From positions 2,721,567-2,785,566 of the forward strand of contig CP091725.1 in assembly GCA_022009815.1 (NCBI GenBank): DNA of 64,000 bases, in the 5' to 3' direction. This stretch comes from Bacteroidales bacterium (GTDB lineage Bacteria; Bacteroidota; Bacteroidia; Bacteroidales; Muribaculaceae). Positions 30,090 through 39,167 of this stretch are shown in pieces. The stretch's first letter is position 1. Every line of letters begins with the position of its first letter. The position numbers and the translations under genes are program-made. The notes beneath the pieces are model-generated. The model was not told the origin of the DNA. It worked only from the letters and a program-made list of their open reading frames with translations, and searched no databases.

Positions 30090-30731
30090 ATGACAGACAA
30101 GAGTTATTCTCTCACCATAACAAAAGAACAACTGGCAGAATTGCCCCGAGTGGAGTTTCCCGGTGTAATCAAGGTGGTAAACACCGCCGCCGAGGCACGC
30201 AAAGCGGTGTCGATACTGAAAAAATATCCTATCCTCGGCTTCGACACCGAATCAAAGCCCACATTCAGAAAAGGAGTGCCTATCCACGTCTCGCTGATTC
30301 AGATTTCAGCCGACGATGTGTGCTTCCTGTTCCGCGTGCGCAAGATTGACGACCTCGAGCCTCTGCACGAAATCATGGACAACCCCGACATTCCAAAAAT
30401 CGGACTGTCGCTCCACGACGACTTCTCGATGCTCGCCCACAACTACGACTTCCACCCCCAGGGATTCATCGACCTGCAGAAACTTGTGCCCGACTACAAT
30501 TTCGGCTGCTCAAGCCTACAGAAAATCTACGCAATCCTGTTTGACATGAAAATCTCAAAGTCGCAACAGCTGTCGAACTGGGACGCCGAGACGCTCACCG
30601 AGGCACAGACATCCTACGCAGCCATCGACGCATGGGCGTGCATACGCATATACCGACGGCTGCTCAGCGAGGCGTTTGTGCCGGAAGAGTCAAAATACAA
30701 AGTAATAAAATCAACCGACAATGAAAACTAA
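30090..30731 (+). CDS. RNase D-like 3'-5' exonuclease
   Basis: A 213-aa DnaQ-like/RNase D-type 3'-5' exonuclease domain protein. Exo I motif: ILGFDTESKPTF (D and E metal ligands). Exo II: PKIGLSLHDDFSML. Exo III: AQTSYAAIDAWACIRIY with tyrosine and aspartate. LQKLVPDYNFGCSSLQKI and KISKSQQLSNWDAETLT are typical of the short Bacteroidota members, which lack the HRDC domains of true RNase D. Probably degrades or trims RNA or DNA 3' ends. The small gene at 30721 overlaps its end by 11 bases. Confidence 0.88.
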   Translation: MTDKSYSLTITKEQLAELPRVEFPGVIKVVNTAAEARKAVSILKKYPILGFDTESKPTFRKGVPIHVSLIQISADDVCFLFRVRKIDDLEPLHEIMDNPDIPKIGLSLHDDFSMLAHNYDFHPQGFIDLQKLVPDYNFGCSSLQKIYAILFDMKISKSQQLSNWDAETLTEAQTSYAAIDAWACIRIYRRLLSEAFVPEESKYKVIKSTDNEN

Positions 30732-30969
30732 AAAATCCACATGGCTGCCGCTGCTGCTGCTTGTTTATCTGATGGTGATGGCCTACGTAGGCCGCGGACA
30801 GGTGGCTGCAGGCAAGTATCTGCAATATTTCGGAGTGATGGGCGTGTCGCTGCTCGTAATCGTGCTGCTGCATTTCACGCTCAAACACAAAGAGCGCCTC
30901 AAAAAGCTGCGCGAGAACGATGAAGAATTGCCGCAACGGAGCCGAAAAGAAGGCAACGAAGAAAAATGA
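30721..30969 (+). CDS. small two-helix membrane protein
   Basis: An 82-aa protein with two hydrophobic segments (WLPLLLLVYLMVMAYVG, residues 7-23, and YFGVMGVSLLVIVLLHF, residues 36-52) and a highly charged tail (KHKERLKKLRENDEELPQRS). It overlaps the exonuclease gene by 11 bases, so the two are likely coupled in translation. No family recognised. A short stem AATGACC/GGTCATT (30965-30988) follows the stop. Confidence 0.65.
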   Translation: MKTKKSTWLPLLLLVYLMVMAYVGRGQVAAGKYLQYFGVMGVSLLVIVLLHFTLKHKERLKKLRENDEELPQRSRKEGNEEK

Positions 30970-31048
30970 CCCGTTTATTTTTGGTCATTACCTTTTATAT
31001 CATTAAATTTGTTCACTTTAGAAAAATCTTATAAAACCTAAAAATATT

Positions 31049-32798
31049 ATGGACAACGAACTCCTAAAACAAGTTACGGAAAAAGCCGAGAAATGGCTTT
31101 CTCCTGAATACGACGAAGAAACACGCGCTGCCGTAAAGGCTATGCTTGACAGCGAAGACAAGACAGAACTCATCGAGTCGTTCTATAAAGACCTCGAATT
31201 CGGCACTGGTGGCTTGCGCGGAATCATGGGCGCCGGCTCAAACCGTATGAACATATACACCGTTGGCGCCGCCACCCAAGGTTTGTCAAACTATTTGAAA
31301 GTGGCGTTCAAGGACCTTCCGGAAATCAAGGTTGTGGTGGGTCACGACGTGCGCAACAACAGCCGCAAATTCGCCGAAATCGTTGCCGACATCTTCTCAG
31401 CCAACGGCATCAAGGTGTATCTCTTCGACTCTTGCCGCCCTACTCCGGAAATGTCGTTTGCAATCCGCCATTTCGGATGCCAAGCGGTGTGATCATCACT
31501 GCATCTCACAACCCGAAAGAATACAACGGCTACAAAGCCTATTGGGACGACGGCGCGCAGATGATTGCCCCTCACGACGTGAACACAATCAAATATGTCA
31601 ACGAGGTGACCGACGTTGCCGACATCAAATTCAAGGCGACCCGTCGAAGATTGAAATCATCGGAGAGGAAGTCGACAAGATTTTCCTTAAAAAAGTAAAA
31701 AGCCTGTCGCTCAGCCCAGAGGCAATCAAGAGACATCACGACATGAAGATTGTCTACACGCCAATCCACGGAACCGGCTTGAAACTGATTCCCCGCTCTC
31801 TCGCAAACTACGGCTTCACAAACATCATCGGTGTGCCTGAGCAGGAAGTGCTCAGCGGCGACTTCCCCACCGTCGCTTCGCCAAACCCAGAAGAGCCGTC
31901 GGCTATGGCAATGGCCATCGAGAAAGCAAAGGAAACCGGCGCAGAGGTAGTGATGGCTTCCGACCCCGACGCTGACCGCATCGGCCTCGTGATCCGCGAC
32001 AACAACGGCGAGTATGTGCTCATCAACGGAAACCAGATTGTGATGATTTTCCTCAACTATCTGATGACCCGCAACACGGAGCTCGGCACACTCACCGGCA
32101 ATGAATACATCGTGAAGACAATCGTGACAACCGAGACAATCCGCACAATCGCCGAAGCTCAGCACATAAAGATGTATGACTGCTTCACCGGCTTCAAATG
32201 GATTGCCAACGTGATGCGCGAAAACGAAGGCAAAGCCCGCTATCTGGGTGGCGGCGAGGAAAGCTACGGCTTCCTGGCCGAGGATTTCGTCCGCGACAAA
32301 GACTCAGTGTCGGCAATCTCGCTCATGGCTGAAATCGCAGCTTGGGCAAAAGACAAGGGCTTGAACATGACCGACATGCTAATCGACATCTATATGAAGT
32401 ACGGCTTCTCGCGCGAGAAAGGCATCTCTTTGGTGCGCAAAGGCAAATCGGGCGCAGAGGAAATCATCGCCTTGATGAAACAATTCCGCGAGAACCCACT
32501 GAAGGAAATCGCCGGATCGCCAGTGGTGACCGTAAAAGACTTCCAGTCGCTCGTAGAGACAAACGTGGCGACAGGCGAGACAAAGAAACTCGACATGCCG
32601 GCTACGTCAAACGTGCTCCAATACTACACAGCCGACCGCACGAAAGTGTCTGTCCGCCCGTCGGGAACAGAGCCTAAGATCAAATTCTACATCGAGGTTC
32701 ACGACACTCTCGCTTCCGCCGATGAATATAAAGCAACAGAGGCACGCGCAGACGAGAAAATCAACCGCATCGCGAAAGAATTCGGCATCACTAAGTAA
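31049..32798 (+). CDS. phospho-sugar mutase (phosphoglucomutase/phosphomannomutase type), frame broken near 31480 and 31642
   Basis: About 583 aa after repair: one A added to TGCCAAGCGG near 31481 restores CQSGVIITASHNPKEYNGYK (active-site serine in TASHNP), and one G added to AAGGCGACC near 31642 restores FKGDPSKIEIIGEEVDK. Other family hallmarks are the metal loop VMASDPDADRIGL, the sugar-binding loop GGGEESYGFLAEDFVRDKD and the phosphate-binding loop VSVRPSGTEPKIKFY near the C-terminus. Length near 580 aa is that of the phosphoglucomutase/PMM group common in Bacteroidota. It moves phosphate between C1 and C6 of glucose or mannose phosphates. A central enzyme, so the breaks are presumably assembly errors. 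Confidence 0.93.
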
Positions 32799-32820
32799 AA
32801 ATAGTCTGATATTTATCATA

Positions 32821-32858
32821 AATAATGGGTTGCGCATGTGTGCAACCCATTATTTTTT
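32821..32858 (+). terminator. mutase terminator
   Basis: AATAATGGGTTGC and GCAACCCATTATT pair around an eight-base loop, followed by TTTTT. Confidence 0.85.
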
Positions 32859-32927
32859 TGCCTGTTATATAATAATTCGCCACACTGATGCGTTACTGAT
32901 ATGTATGAACTTTAAACAATATTGCCT

Positions 32928-33092
32928 ATGCAGAAAAACTCTACTCATTTGATTACAAAAGAATGCAACGGAACACAACAATCTTCCGTTAAACCAAGAA
33001 AATCAACAATCGAGTTTTTGAAGCAGTTTGCAAGAGCCTACACCTATCAGCAGCAAATGTCATACCAGTTAGGCGGATTCATTGCCAATTAA
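32928..33092 (+). CDS. 54-aa small protein with conserved-looking C-terminus
   Basis: Starts MQKNSTHLITKECNG; the second half reads KPRKSTIEFLKQFARAYTYQ and ends QLGGFIAN. From memory, short Bacteroidota proteins with a similar core (a T-x-x-FLKQFAR-type helix and a GG/N-ending tail) occur as orphan small genes; I cannot confirm this with a search. It stands alone between two terminators, so it has its own transcript. The basic helix KQFARAY could bind RNA or membrane; function unknown. Too short for routine gene callers. Confidence 0.6.
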   Translation: MQKNSTHLITKECNGTQQSSVKPRKSTIEFLKQFARAYTYQQQMSYQLGGFIAN

Positions 33093-33117
33093 AACTGCCA
33101 ATTCAGAAACCTGGCAC

Positions 33118-33147
33118 AACGCTTCCTCCACGTGGAGGAAGCGTTTT
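33118..33147 (+). terminator. terminator after the small protein gene
   Basis: AACGCTTCCTCCAC and GTGGAGGAAGCGTT form a perfect 14-bp stem with no loop spacer (the central bases form a tight turn), followed by TT. Confidence 0.75.
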
Positions 33148-33308
33148 CCATTAAAAATCACACTTTTCCGTCCAACCGCTGCATTTTAAAGTTAAAAACA
33201 GTTTACAATCGTGCATTTTAATTAAAAAAATTAAAAAATTAATAAATTTAAGAGTCGGATTTAAGATATGTTTCATATATTTGCAATATCAAAAAAAGTG
33301 TAAAAACA

Positions 33309-34790
33309 ATGAAGAAAAGTACGATTTGGATATTGACCATCATAATGGCGCTGACATTTGTCGGCCTGTTGTATATGCAGTTCGTATATATGGAGGAGAT
33401 GGTGAAGATGCGCGAACAGCACTTCTCGGAAGGCGTGAAGCGCAGCCTCTACTCTTTGTCGACAGCTTTGGAGAAAAACGAGACAAAAAACTATCTCGAG
33501 GAAGAGCTGCTGATGTTGGAGCCAGGGATATTTGACTCAAACTCATTCCTGAAGACAGACAACTTCATGAACACATCCCTCTCGCAAGAGTCCGACCTTC
33601 CGGCAACAAACCGGCGCACTCCCGTAGAGCAGGACAAGCTGCGCAAATTTCAGGAAAACCTGCGCAAGCAATTCCTTTATCAGAAAGGTCTGCTCAACGA
33701 AGTGATACTCACCATACTCAACCAATCGAGCAACCGCCCCATCACAGAGCGCGCCGACTCAGCTATGGTCAACAACTACCTTCGCACCGAGCTCGGCAAC
33801 AACGGCATTCCACTCGCATGGGAATATGCCATAGCCGACCGCAAAGGCCACATTGTCTACAAGACCACCGGCTACGACGAAACAGTAGACAAAGAAGACG
33901 TATTCATACAGACACTGTTTCCCAACGACACCGAGTCGCGGCGCAACTATCTATACGTCTACTTCCCCGAGCGCGACAAATACATATTCTCATCCGTACG
34001 GTTCATGATTCCGTCGTTCGGATTCACATTCGTGCTGCTTGTAGTGTTCCTGTGCACCATCGTAATCGCATTCCGCCAAAAGAAACTGTCGGAAATGAAA
34101 AACGACTTCATCAACAACATGACCCACGAATTCAAGACTCCGATATCAACCATATCGCTCGCAGCGCAGATGCTCAACGACGACACCATGCGCAAAAGTC
34201 CGACGATGATGCAGCACATATCAACCGTAATCAACGACGAGACAAAGCGGCTGCGCTTCCAAGTAGAGAAGGTGCTCCAGATGTCGATGTTCGACCGTCA
34301 GAAAGCCACCCTCAAACTGCAGGAAGTAAACGCCAACCAATTGATACAAAACATCGTAAACACCTTCAAGCTCAAAGTTGAGAAATACGGCGGACGCATC
34401 GACGCCCGACTCGACGCCGAGATTGCCGACGTGAAAGTTGACGAGATGCACTTCACCAACGTGATTTTCAACCTGCTCGACAACGCCGTCAAATACCGAC
34501 GCGACGACTGCCCGCTGCAGCTCACCGTGGCGACACGCAGCCTTCCGGGCGACAAAATCGAAATCTCGATAGCCGACAACGGCATCGGAATAAAACGCGA
34601 CGACTTGAAAAAAGTGTTCGAAAAGTTCTACCGCGTGTCGACCGGCAACCGCCACGACGTGAAAGGATTCGGCCTCGGACTGGCATACGTGCACAAGATG
34701 GTGACCGAGCTGAAAGGCGAAATCCGCGTGGAGAGCGAATTCAACAAGGGATCGAAATTTATAATTACATTACCATTAATAAATGAATAA
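33309..34790 (+). CDS. rprX: RprX-like sensor histidine kinase
   Basis: A 493-aa membrane kinase. TM1 at residues 5-25 (STIWILTIIMALTFVGLLYM), a periplasmic sensor region of about 210 residues, TM2 near 235-257 (FGFTFVLLVVFLCTIVIAF), then the HisKA H-box FINNMTHEFKTPISTI with the phosphorylated histidine, N-box VIFNLLDNAVKY, G1 ADNGIGI and G2 GFGLGLAYVHKMV. Paired with the response regulator 2 bases downstream. The pair closely resembles Bacteroides fragilis RprX/RprY, a system first found through altered tetracycline response. The ligand is unknown. A TATATTTG box sits 26 bases upstream of the start. Confidence 0.9.
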   Translation: MKKSTIWILTIIMALTFVGLLYMQFVYMEEMVKMREQHFSEGVKRSLYSLSTALEKNETKNYLEEELLMLEPGIFDSNSFLKTDNFMNTSLSQESDLPATNRRTPVEQDKLRKFQENLRKQFLYQKGLLNEVILTILNQSSNRPITERADSAMVNNYLRTELGNNGIPLAWEYAIADRKGHIVYKTTGYDETVDKEDVFIQTLFPNDTESRRNYLYVYFPERDKYIFSSVRFMIPSFGFTFVLLVVFLCTIVIAFRQKKLSEMKNDFINNMTHEFKTPISTISLAAQMLNDDTMRKSPTMMQHISTVINDETKRLRFQVEKVLQMSMFDRQKATLKLQEVNANQLIQNIVNTFKLKVEKYGGRIDARLDAEIADVKVDEMHFTNVIFNLLDNAVKYRRDDCPLQLTVATRSLPGDKIEISIADNGIGIKRDDLKKVFEKFYRVSTGNRHDVKGFGLGLAYVHKMVTELKGEIRVESEFNKGSKFIITLPLINE

Positions 34791-34792
34791 TC

Positions 34793-35503
34793 ATGGAAGA
34801 AAGATTGCGTATTTTGTTATGTGAAGATGACGAAAACCTCGGCATGCTGCTGAGAGAGTATCTTCAAGCGAAAGGCTACAACGCCGATTTGTTTCCCGAC
34901 GGTGAAGCCGGCTACAAGGCTTTCTTGAAGGGTAAGTATGACTTGTGCGTGTTCGACGTGATGATGCCTAAGAAGGACGGCTTCACGCTCGCACAGGAAG
35001 TAAGAACCGTAAACAGCGAAGTGCCTATCATTTTCCTTACGGCAAAATCACTGAAGGAGGACATCCTCGAAGGCTTCAAAATCGGTGCCGACGACTATAT
35101 CACAAAGCCGTTCAGCATGGAAGAGCTCGTGTTTAGAATCGAGGCTATCCTGCGCCGCGTGAAAGGCAAGAAAGGCAAGGAAATCACGATGTACAAAATC
35201 GGCAAGTTCACTTTCGACACTCAGAAACAAGTGTTGATGATCGAGGATAAAATCACAAAACTCACAACCAAGGAGTCGGAACTGCTGAGCCTGCTCTGCG
35301 CTCACGTAAACGAAATCCTCGAACGCAACTTCGCCCTGAAGACAATCTGGATTGACGACAACTACTTCAACGCCCGCAGCATGGACGTATACATCACCAA
35401 ACTGCGCAAGCACCTGAAGGACGATCCTTCAATCGAAATCATCAACATCCACGGAAAGGGCTACAAACTCATTGCTCCAGACGTGGAAGCAAAGGCGAAA
35501 TAA
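34793..35503 (+). CDS. rprY: RprY-like OmpR-family response regulator
   Basis: A 236-aa regulator: receiver domain at residues 5-120 with acidic pair CEDDEN, phosphorylation site in DLCVFDVMMPKKDG, conserved threonine/lysine in IIFLTAKSLKED and IGADDYITKPFSMEEL. A C-terminal winged helix at 135-230 has LTTKESELLSLLCAHVNEIL, the recognition helix FNARSMDVYITKLRKHLK and the wing IINIHGKGYKL. High resemblance to RprY of Bacteroides. Partner of the kinase upstream, with which it is cotranscribed. Confidence 0.93.
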   Translation: MEERLRILLCEDDENLGMLLREYLQAKGYNADLFPDGEAGYKAFLKGKYDLCVFDVMMPKKDGFTLAQEVRTVNSEVPIIFLTAKSLKEDILEGFKIGADDYITKPFSMEELVFRIEAILRRVKGKKGKEITMYKIGKFTFDTQKQVLMIEDKITKLTTKESELLSLLCAHVNEILERNFALKTIWIDDNYFNARSMDVYITKLRKHLKDDPSIEIINIHGKGYKLIAPDVEAKAK

Positions 35504-35528
35504 GACAACGCCAACCTAAACCCCAACA

Positions 35529-35566
35529 CAGGGCGGAGAGCTGCAAAAGCAGCTGACTCCGCCCTG
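35529..35566 (+). terminator. rprXY terminator
   Basis: CAGGGCGGAG...CTCCGCCCTG outer stem plus GCTGC/GCAGC inner stem around AAAA, followed by TTTG. Confidence 0.8.
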
Positions 35567-35840
35567 TTTGCGTATGCGCCGACGGAGAAACTTCCCCATC
35601 GCGGCAAAGCGGCATATAAGCCGGGAAATGGCGCGGCATGCGTGACGGCAGCACACACCTGTTTGGCGCGGAATCACACAGGGCGCATCCAGACTATCGG
35701 AGCGCATGCCTGCCAACGTAGCCGATGCGCGAGCACAGCAGAGTGCGTCTAGACTCGACATGCCCCAGCAGCCTGCGTGCCGGAGGTACGCCACTACGGA
35801 TGAGTCGGCGCACATGCCTATGCCGAGCATATAAAAGATG

Positions 35841-35869
35841 AGAGACCCACCAAATGGTGAGCCTCTCTT
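35841..35869 (-). terminator. terminator stem downstream of tRNA-fMet
   Basis: On the minus strand GAGAGGCTCACCA and TGGTGGGTCTCTC pair with one mismatch; followed by ATCTTTT. Directly 3' of the tRNA on that strand. Confidence 0.65.
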
Positions 35870-35871
35870 AG

Positions 35872-35943
<72 letters not shown>

Positions 35944-36132
35944 ATGTTTCGTTTACGTGTGCAAAGGTAGTAACTTTCATCCATCTCCAAATTTTCAGGC
36001 ATCTTTTTTCACGCATTCCGTTCTAATTTATCATAATCACTTGTTCCACATTATATTACGCACTGAAGTTTTTTCACCGTCGTTTTCGCCATACACCACA
36101 CACACGGCTGAAAAGCCGGACACGACAGCAAT

Positions 36133-36564
36133 TCACCCCACACTTTTTCTGTTCCAAAACTTGCTGCTGAACAAAAAACGGATGCCCGTCAGCACCAATG
36201 CCGACGACAGCCCAGTATAAAAAGGAGCGATAAACCACAGCGGCATCAACTCATAACGCCTTATCGACACACCCAACGTTATCATAAACGCCATAATAAT
36301 CCAACCACGAGCGTCGAAAAAGCCCATCAGACAATTGGAGTCGCCTTTTTGCGAAATCCTACGCTTGTGCTTATGAAACATCCTGCTGAAAACCATATAG
36401 TGGAACGCCGCGAACACCGCAACCGCCCCCAGCAACATCAGCACAAACCCGCCCGACACCTGCGCCCAGCAGTCTATCCCGATACGCAGAATGTTGACGC
36501 CGGCAACTGTCCACACAATTCCGGCCACAACCATCAACGTTTTCCTGCTAACACCAAATCTCAT
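36133..36564 (-). CDS. conserved four-helix membrane protein of unknown function
   Basis: A 143-aa protein from the ATG at 36564 (MRFGVSRKTLMVVAGIVWTV). Four hydrophobic segments: VVAGIVWTVAGVNILRIG, SGGFVLMLLGAVAVFAAFHY, ARGWIIMAFMITLGVSIRR and PFYTGLSSALVLTGIRFLF. Between helices 2 and 3 lies a basic loop MFHKHKRRISQKGD. The upstream extension to 36783 was not taken because it lacks protein-like character. No family assigned; convergent with nothing, upstream gene proS is divergent. Confidence 0.65.
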   Translation of the reverse strand: MRFGVSRKTLMVVAGIVWTVAGVNILRIGIDCWAQVSGGFVLMLLGAVAVFAAFHYMVFSRMFHKHKRRISQKGDSNCLMGFFDARGWIIMAFMITLGVSIRRYELMPLWFIAPFYTGLSSALVLTGIRFLFSSKFWNRKSVG

Positions 36565-36798
36565 TATCGTGCAATTATACCATGCCACCCCGCGCCAAGC
36601 CACAACAAACGCGGCAACGCAAGAATCAGCCAATACAAATATACCAATTTTGTCCAACTCGCCGGACGTTATTTGTGAAAAATCGCAATATCGCGCAATC
36701 ATCGCACCGGGGAAATCGCGTTTGCACAGTTTTTTAGCACAACATTCCGTAACATTCAGAAAAATACCGTATTTTTGTGACAAAATATTTTTAAGAAA

Positions 36799-38278
36799 AT
36801 GGCAATAGAGCTAAAACAACTTACAAAACGCAGCGAGAACTATTCGCAATGGTACAACGACCTGGTCGTTAAAGCAGACCTCGCCGAGCAGTCGGCAGTC
36901 AGAGGATGCATGGTTATCAAACCCTATGGCTATGCCATCTGGGAGAAAATGCAACGCACTCTCGACGATATGTTCAAAGAAACCGGACACGTCAACGCAT
37001 ATTTCCCTCTTCTAATCCCGAAATCATTCCTCAGCCGCGAGGCAGAACACGTGGAGGGATTCGCAAAGGAATGCGCCGTAGTGACACACTACCGTCTTAA
37101 ACGCAGAAGACGGCAGCGGTGTGGTTGTCGACCCCGCAGCCAAACTCGAGGAAGAACTCATCATCCGACCAACCTCGGAAACCATCATTTGGAACACTTA
37201 TAAAAACTGGATACACTCATATCGCGACCTCCCTATCCTTTGCAACCAATGGGCAAACGTGTTCCGCTGGGAAATGCGCACACGCATGTTCCTGCGCACC
37301 GCCGAATTCCTATGGCAGGAAGGACACACCGCACACGCCACTAAGGAAGAGGCCCTCGTGGAGGCTAAGAAGATGCTCGGCGTATATGCCGACTTCGCTG
37401 AAAAATATATGGCCGTGCCTGTGATCAAAGGCGTGAAGACAGCACATGAGCGTTTCGCCGGAGCTCTCGAGACATTTACAATCGAGGCAATGATGCAGGA
37501 CGGAAAAGCACTGCAATCGGGCACGTCGCACTTCCTCGGACAGAACTTTGCAAAGGCTTTCGATGTGAAGTTCATCAACAAGGAAAACAAACTCGACTAC
37601 GTTTGGGCAACGTCATGGGGCGTATCGACACGACTCATGGGCGCTCTGATCATGACCCACTCCGACGACAACGGCCTTGTATTGCCACCACATCTGGCCC
37701 CTATACAAGTGGTGATTGTACCTATTTATAGAAAGCAGGAACAACTCGCCATGGTTTCTGAAAAAGTGGCAGGCATCGTGGAAGGCTTGAAGGCAAAAGG
37801 CATCAGCGTGAAATACGACGACGCCGACAACAAACGCCCGGGATTCAAATTCGCCGACTACGAGCTGAAGGGTGTGCCTGTGCGCCTCGTCATCGGACCG
37901 AAGGACTTGGAGGAAAACACGGCAGAAGTCATGCGCCGCGACACACTCGAGAAAGAGACCGTTTCGCTCGACGGAATCGTCGACTACGTTGCAAACCTTC
38001 TTGAAGATATCCAAAACAACATCTACACCAAGGCTCGCAACTTCCGCGACTCCCACATCTTCGAGGCGAACTCTTACGACGAGTTCAAAGAGCTTATCGA
38101 AAAGGGAGGCTTCGTTCTCGCACACTGGGACGGCACGACCGAAACAGAAGAGCGCGTAAAAGAAGAGACGAAAGCCACAATCCGATGCATTCCTTTGGAC
38201 GGCGACACAACACCAGGCACCTGCATTTTCACAGGCAAGCCTTCTGAGCGCCGAGTAATCTTCGCAAGAAACTACTAA
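36799..38278 (+). CDS. proS: prolyl-tRNA synthetase, type without editing domain (frame broken near 37101)
   Basis: Two frames (36799 onward and up to 38278) join when the CTTAAACGC tract near 37101 is lengthened by two A's, restoring [20 protein letters not shown]. That gives about 493 aa. Class II motifs: IRPTSETIIWNTYKNWIHSY (motif 2 region), FRWEMRTRMFLRTAEFLWQE, and TSWGVSTRLMGALIMTHSDD (motif 3). Anticodon-binding domain near 280-400 and C-terminal domain with FTGKPSERRVIFARNY follow. This is the archaeal/eukaryotic-like ProRS lacking the inserted editing domain of the E. coli type, consistent with a separate ybaK in the window. A -7 box TATTTTTG lies at 36770-36777. Essential gene. Confidence 0.95.
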
Positions 38279-38298
38279 TCGACAGAAAAATTTTTAAA

Positions 38299-38338
38299 CG
38301 GAGGAGCAAATTTATAACAGTTTGTTCCTCCGCTTTTT
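38299..38338 (+). terminator. proS terminator
   Basis: CGGAGGAGCAAA pairs with TTTGTTCCTCCG (one mismatch) around a 10-base loop, followed by CTTTTT. Confidence 0.85.
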
Positions 38339-38403
38339 ATCCCTCAGAACACCCGTCAACAAAAGGATTCTGGCGATTTTTTTCTAATTTTTTTGCCGAA
38401 AAA

Positions 38404-38435
38404 TTTGCGGGAATAAAAAATCTGTCCTATCTTTG
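38404..38435 (+). promoter_or_regulatory. promoter of the tRNA cluster
   Basis: TTTG at 38404-38407, 20-base spacer, TATCTTTG at 38428-38435; first tRNA begins 28 bases later. Confidence 0.75.
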
Positions 38436-38463
38436 CACTCGCAAAAGCGAAACAACAGCGACT

Positions 38464-38536
<73 letters not shown>

Positions 38537-38578
38537 CAGAGTTTTTTGAATTAGAAAAGTCGGGAACAACGACGTAAC

Positions 38579-38651
<73 letters not shown>

Positions 38652-38687
38652 CAGAGTTTTTTGAATTATTGGCTGGCAACAGCAACT

Positions 38688-38760
<73 letters not shown>

Positions 38761-38765
38761 CACTT

Positions 38766-38849
38766 GTCCGGATGGCGGAATTGGTAGACGCGCTACTTTG
38801 AGGGGGTAGTGATCATTAGATCGTGTGAGTTCGAGTCTCATTCCGGACA
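38766..38849 (+). tRNA. tRNA-Leu (GAG)
   Basis: 84 bases with a long variable arm; acceptor GTCCGGA/TCCGGAC, anticodon loop TTTGAGG (GAG at 38800-38802), T-loop GTTCGAGT. Confidence 0.93.
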
Positions 38850-38862
38850 CAAAATTTTTAAC

Positions 38863-38934
38863 GGCGCTTTCGTCTAGCGGTTAGGACGCGGGCCTCTCAC
38901 GCCTGAAACACGGGTTCGATTCCCGTAGGCGCTA
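38863..38934 (+). tRNA. tRNA-Glu (CTC)
   Basis: 72 bases; acceptor GGCGCTT with AGGCGCT (G:T and T:G pairs), anticodon stem CGGGC/GCCTG around CTCTCAC (anticodon CTC), T-loop GTTCGATT. Confidence 0.9.
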
Positions 38935-38939
38935 CTTTG

Positions 38940-38975
38940 AAGGATGGAATCCAATGGATTTCATCCTTTTTTTAT
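38940..38975 (+). terminator. terminator of the tRNA cluster
   Basis: AGGATGGAATCCA and TGGATTTCATCCT pair with one mismatch, followed by seven T's. Marks the boundary between the tRNA array and the fimbrial island. Confidence 0.8.
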
Positions 38976-39167
38976 TTCCTCACATTCCACGATTCAGGGT
39001 CAGTAGCGAAACCTGATTTTTATGGTCAGTGGAAATTTAGGTCCCGAACTCGCGTTAATAATTTATTCAATCTAATATGGCCGAATCTATAACGTTAAAT
39101 CATAGATTATGTGTCTATTTGTGAAGAAAAAGACGTAACTTTGTATCAAAATCAAATAAGCATAACA

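Larger units (their letters stand above)
32799..33308. other. 510-base region: terminator, small gene, second terminator, promoter
   Basis: Contains the mutase terminator, a 54-aa small CDS (32928-33092), its own terminator hairpin (33118-33147) and an AT-rich stretch ending in the -7 box TATATTTG at 33276-33283 that precedes rprX. Confidence 0.7.
35504..35871. other. 368-base intergenic region with hairpins and shared repeat words
   Basis: Holds the rprXY terminator (35529-35566), GC-rich sequence with two 13-base words also found at 7.7 kb (35707-35719 in inverted orientation, 35774-35786 direct), and the minus-strand tRNA terminator stem at about 35841-35869. No supportable gene. Confidence 0.7.

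Noticed and set aside
36565..36783. N-terminal extension of the membrane protein at 36133-36564
   Set aside because: The extra residues are cysteine-rich, not protein-like for this family, and run into the divergent proS promoter.
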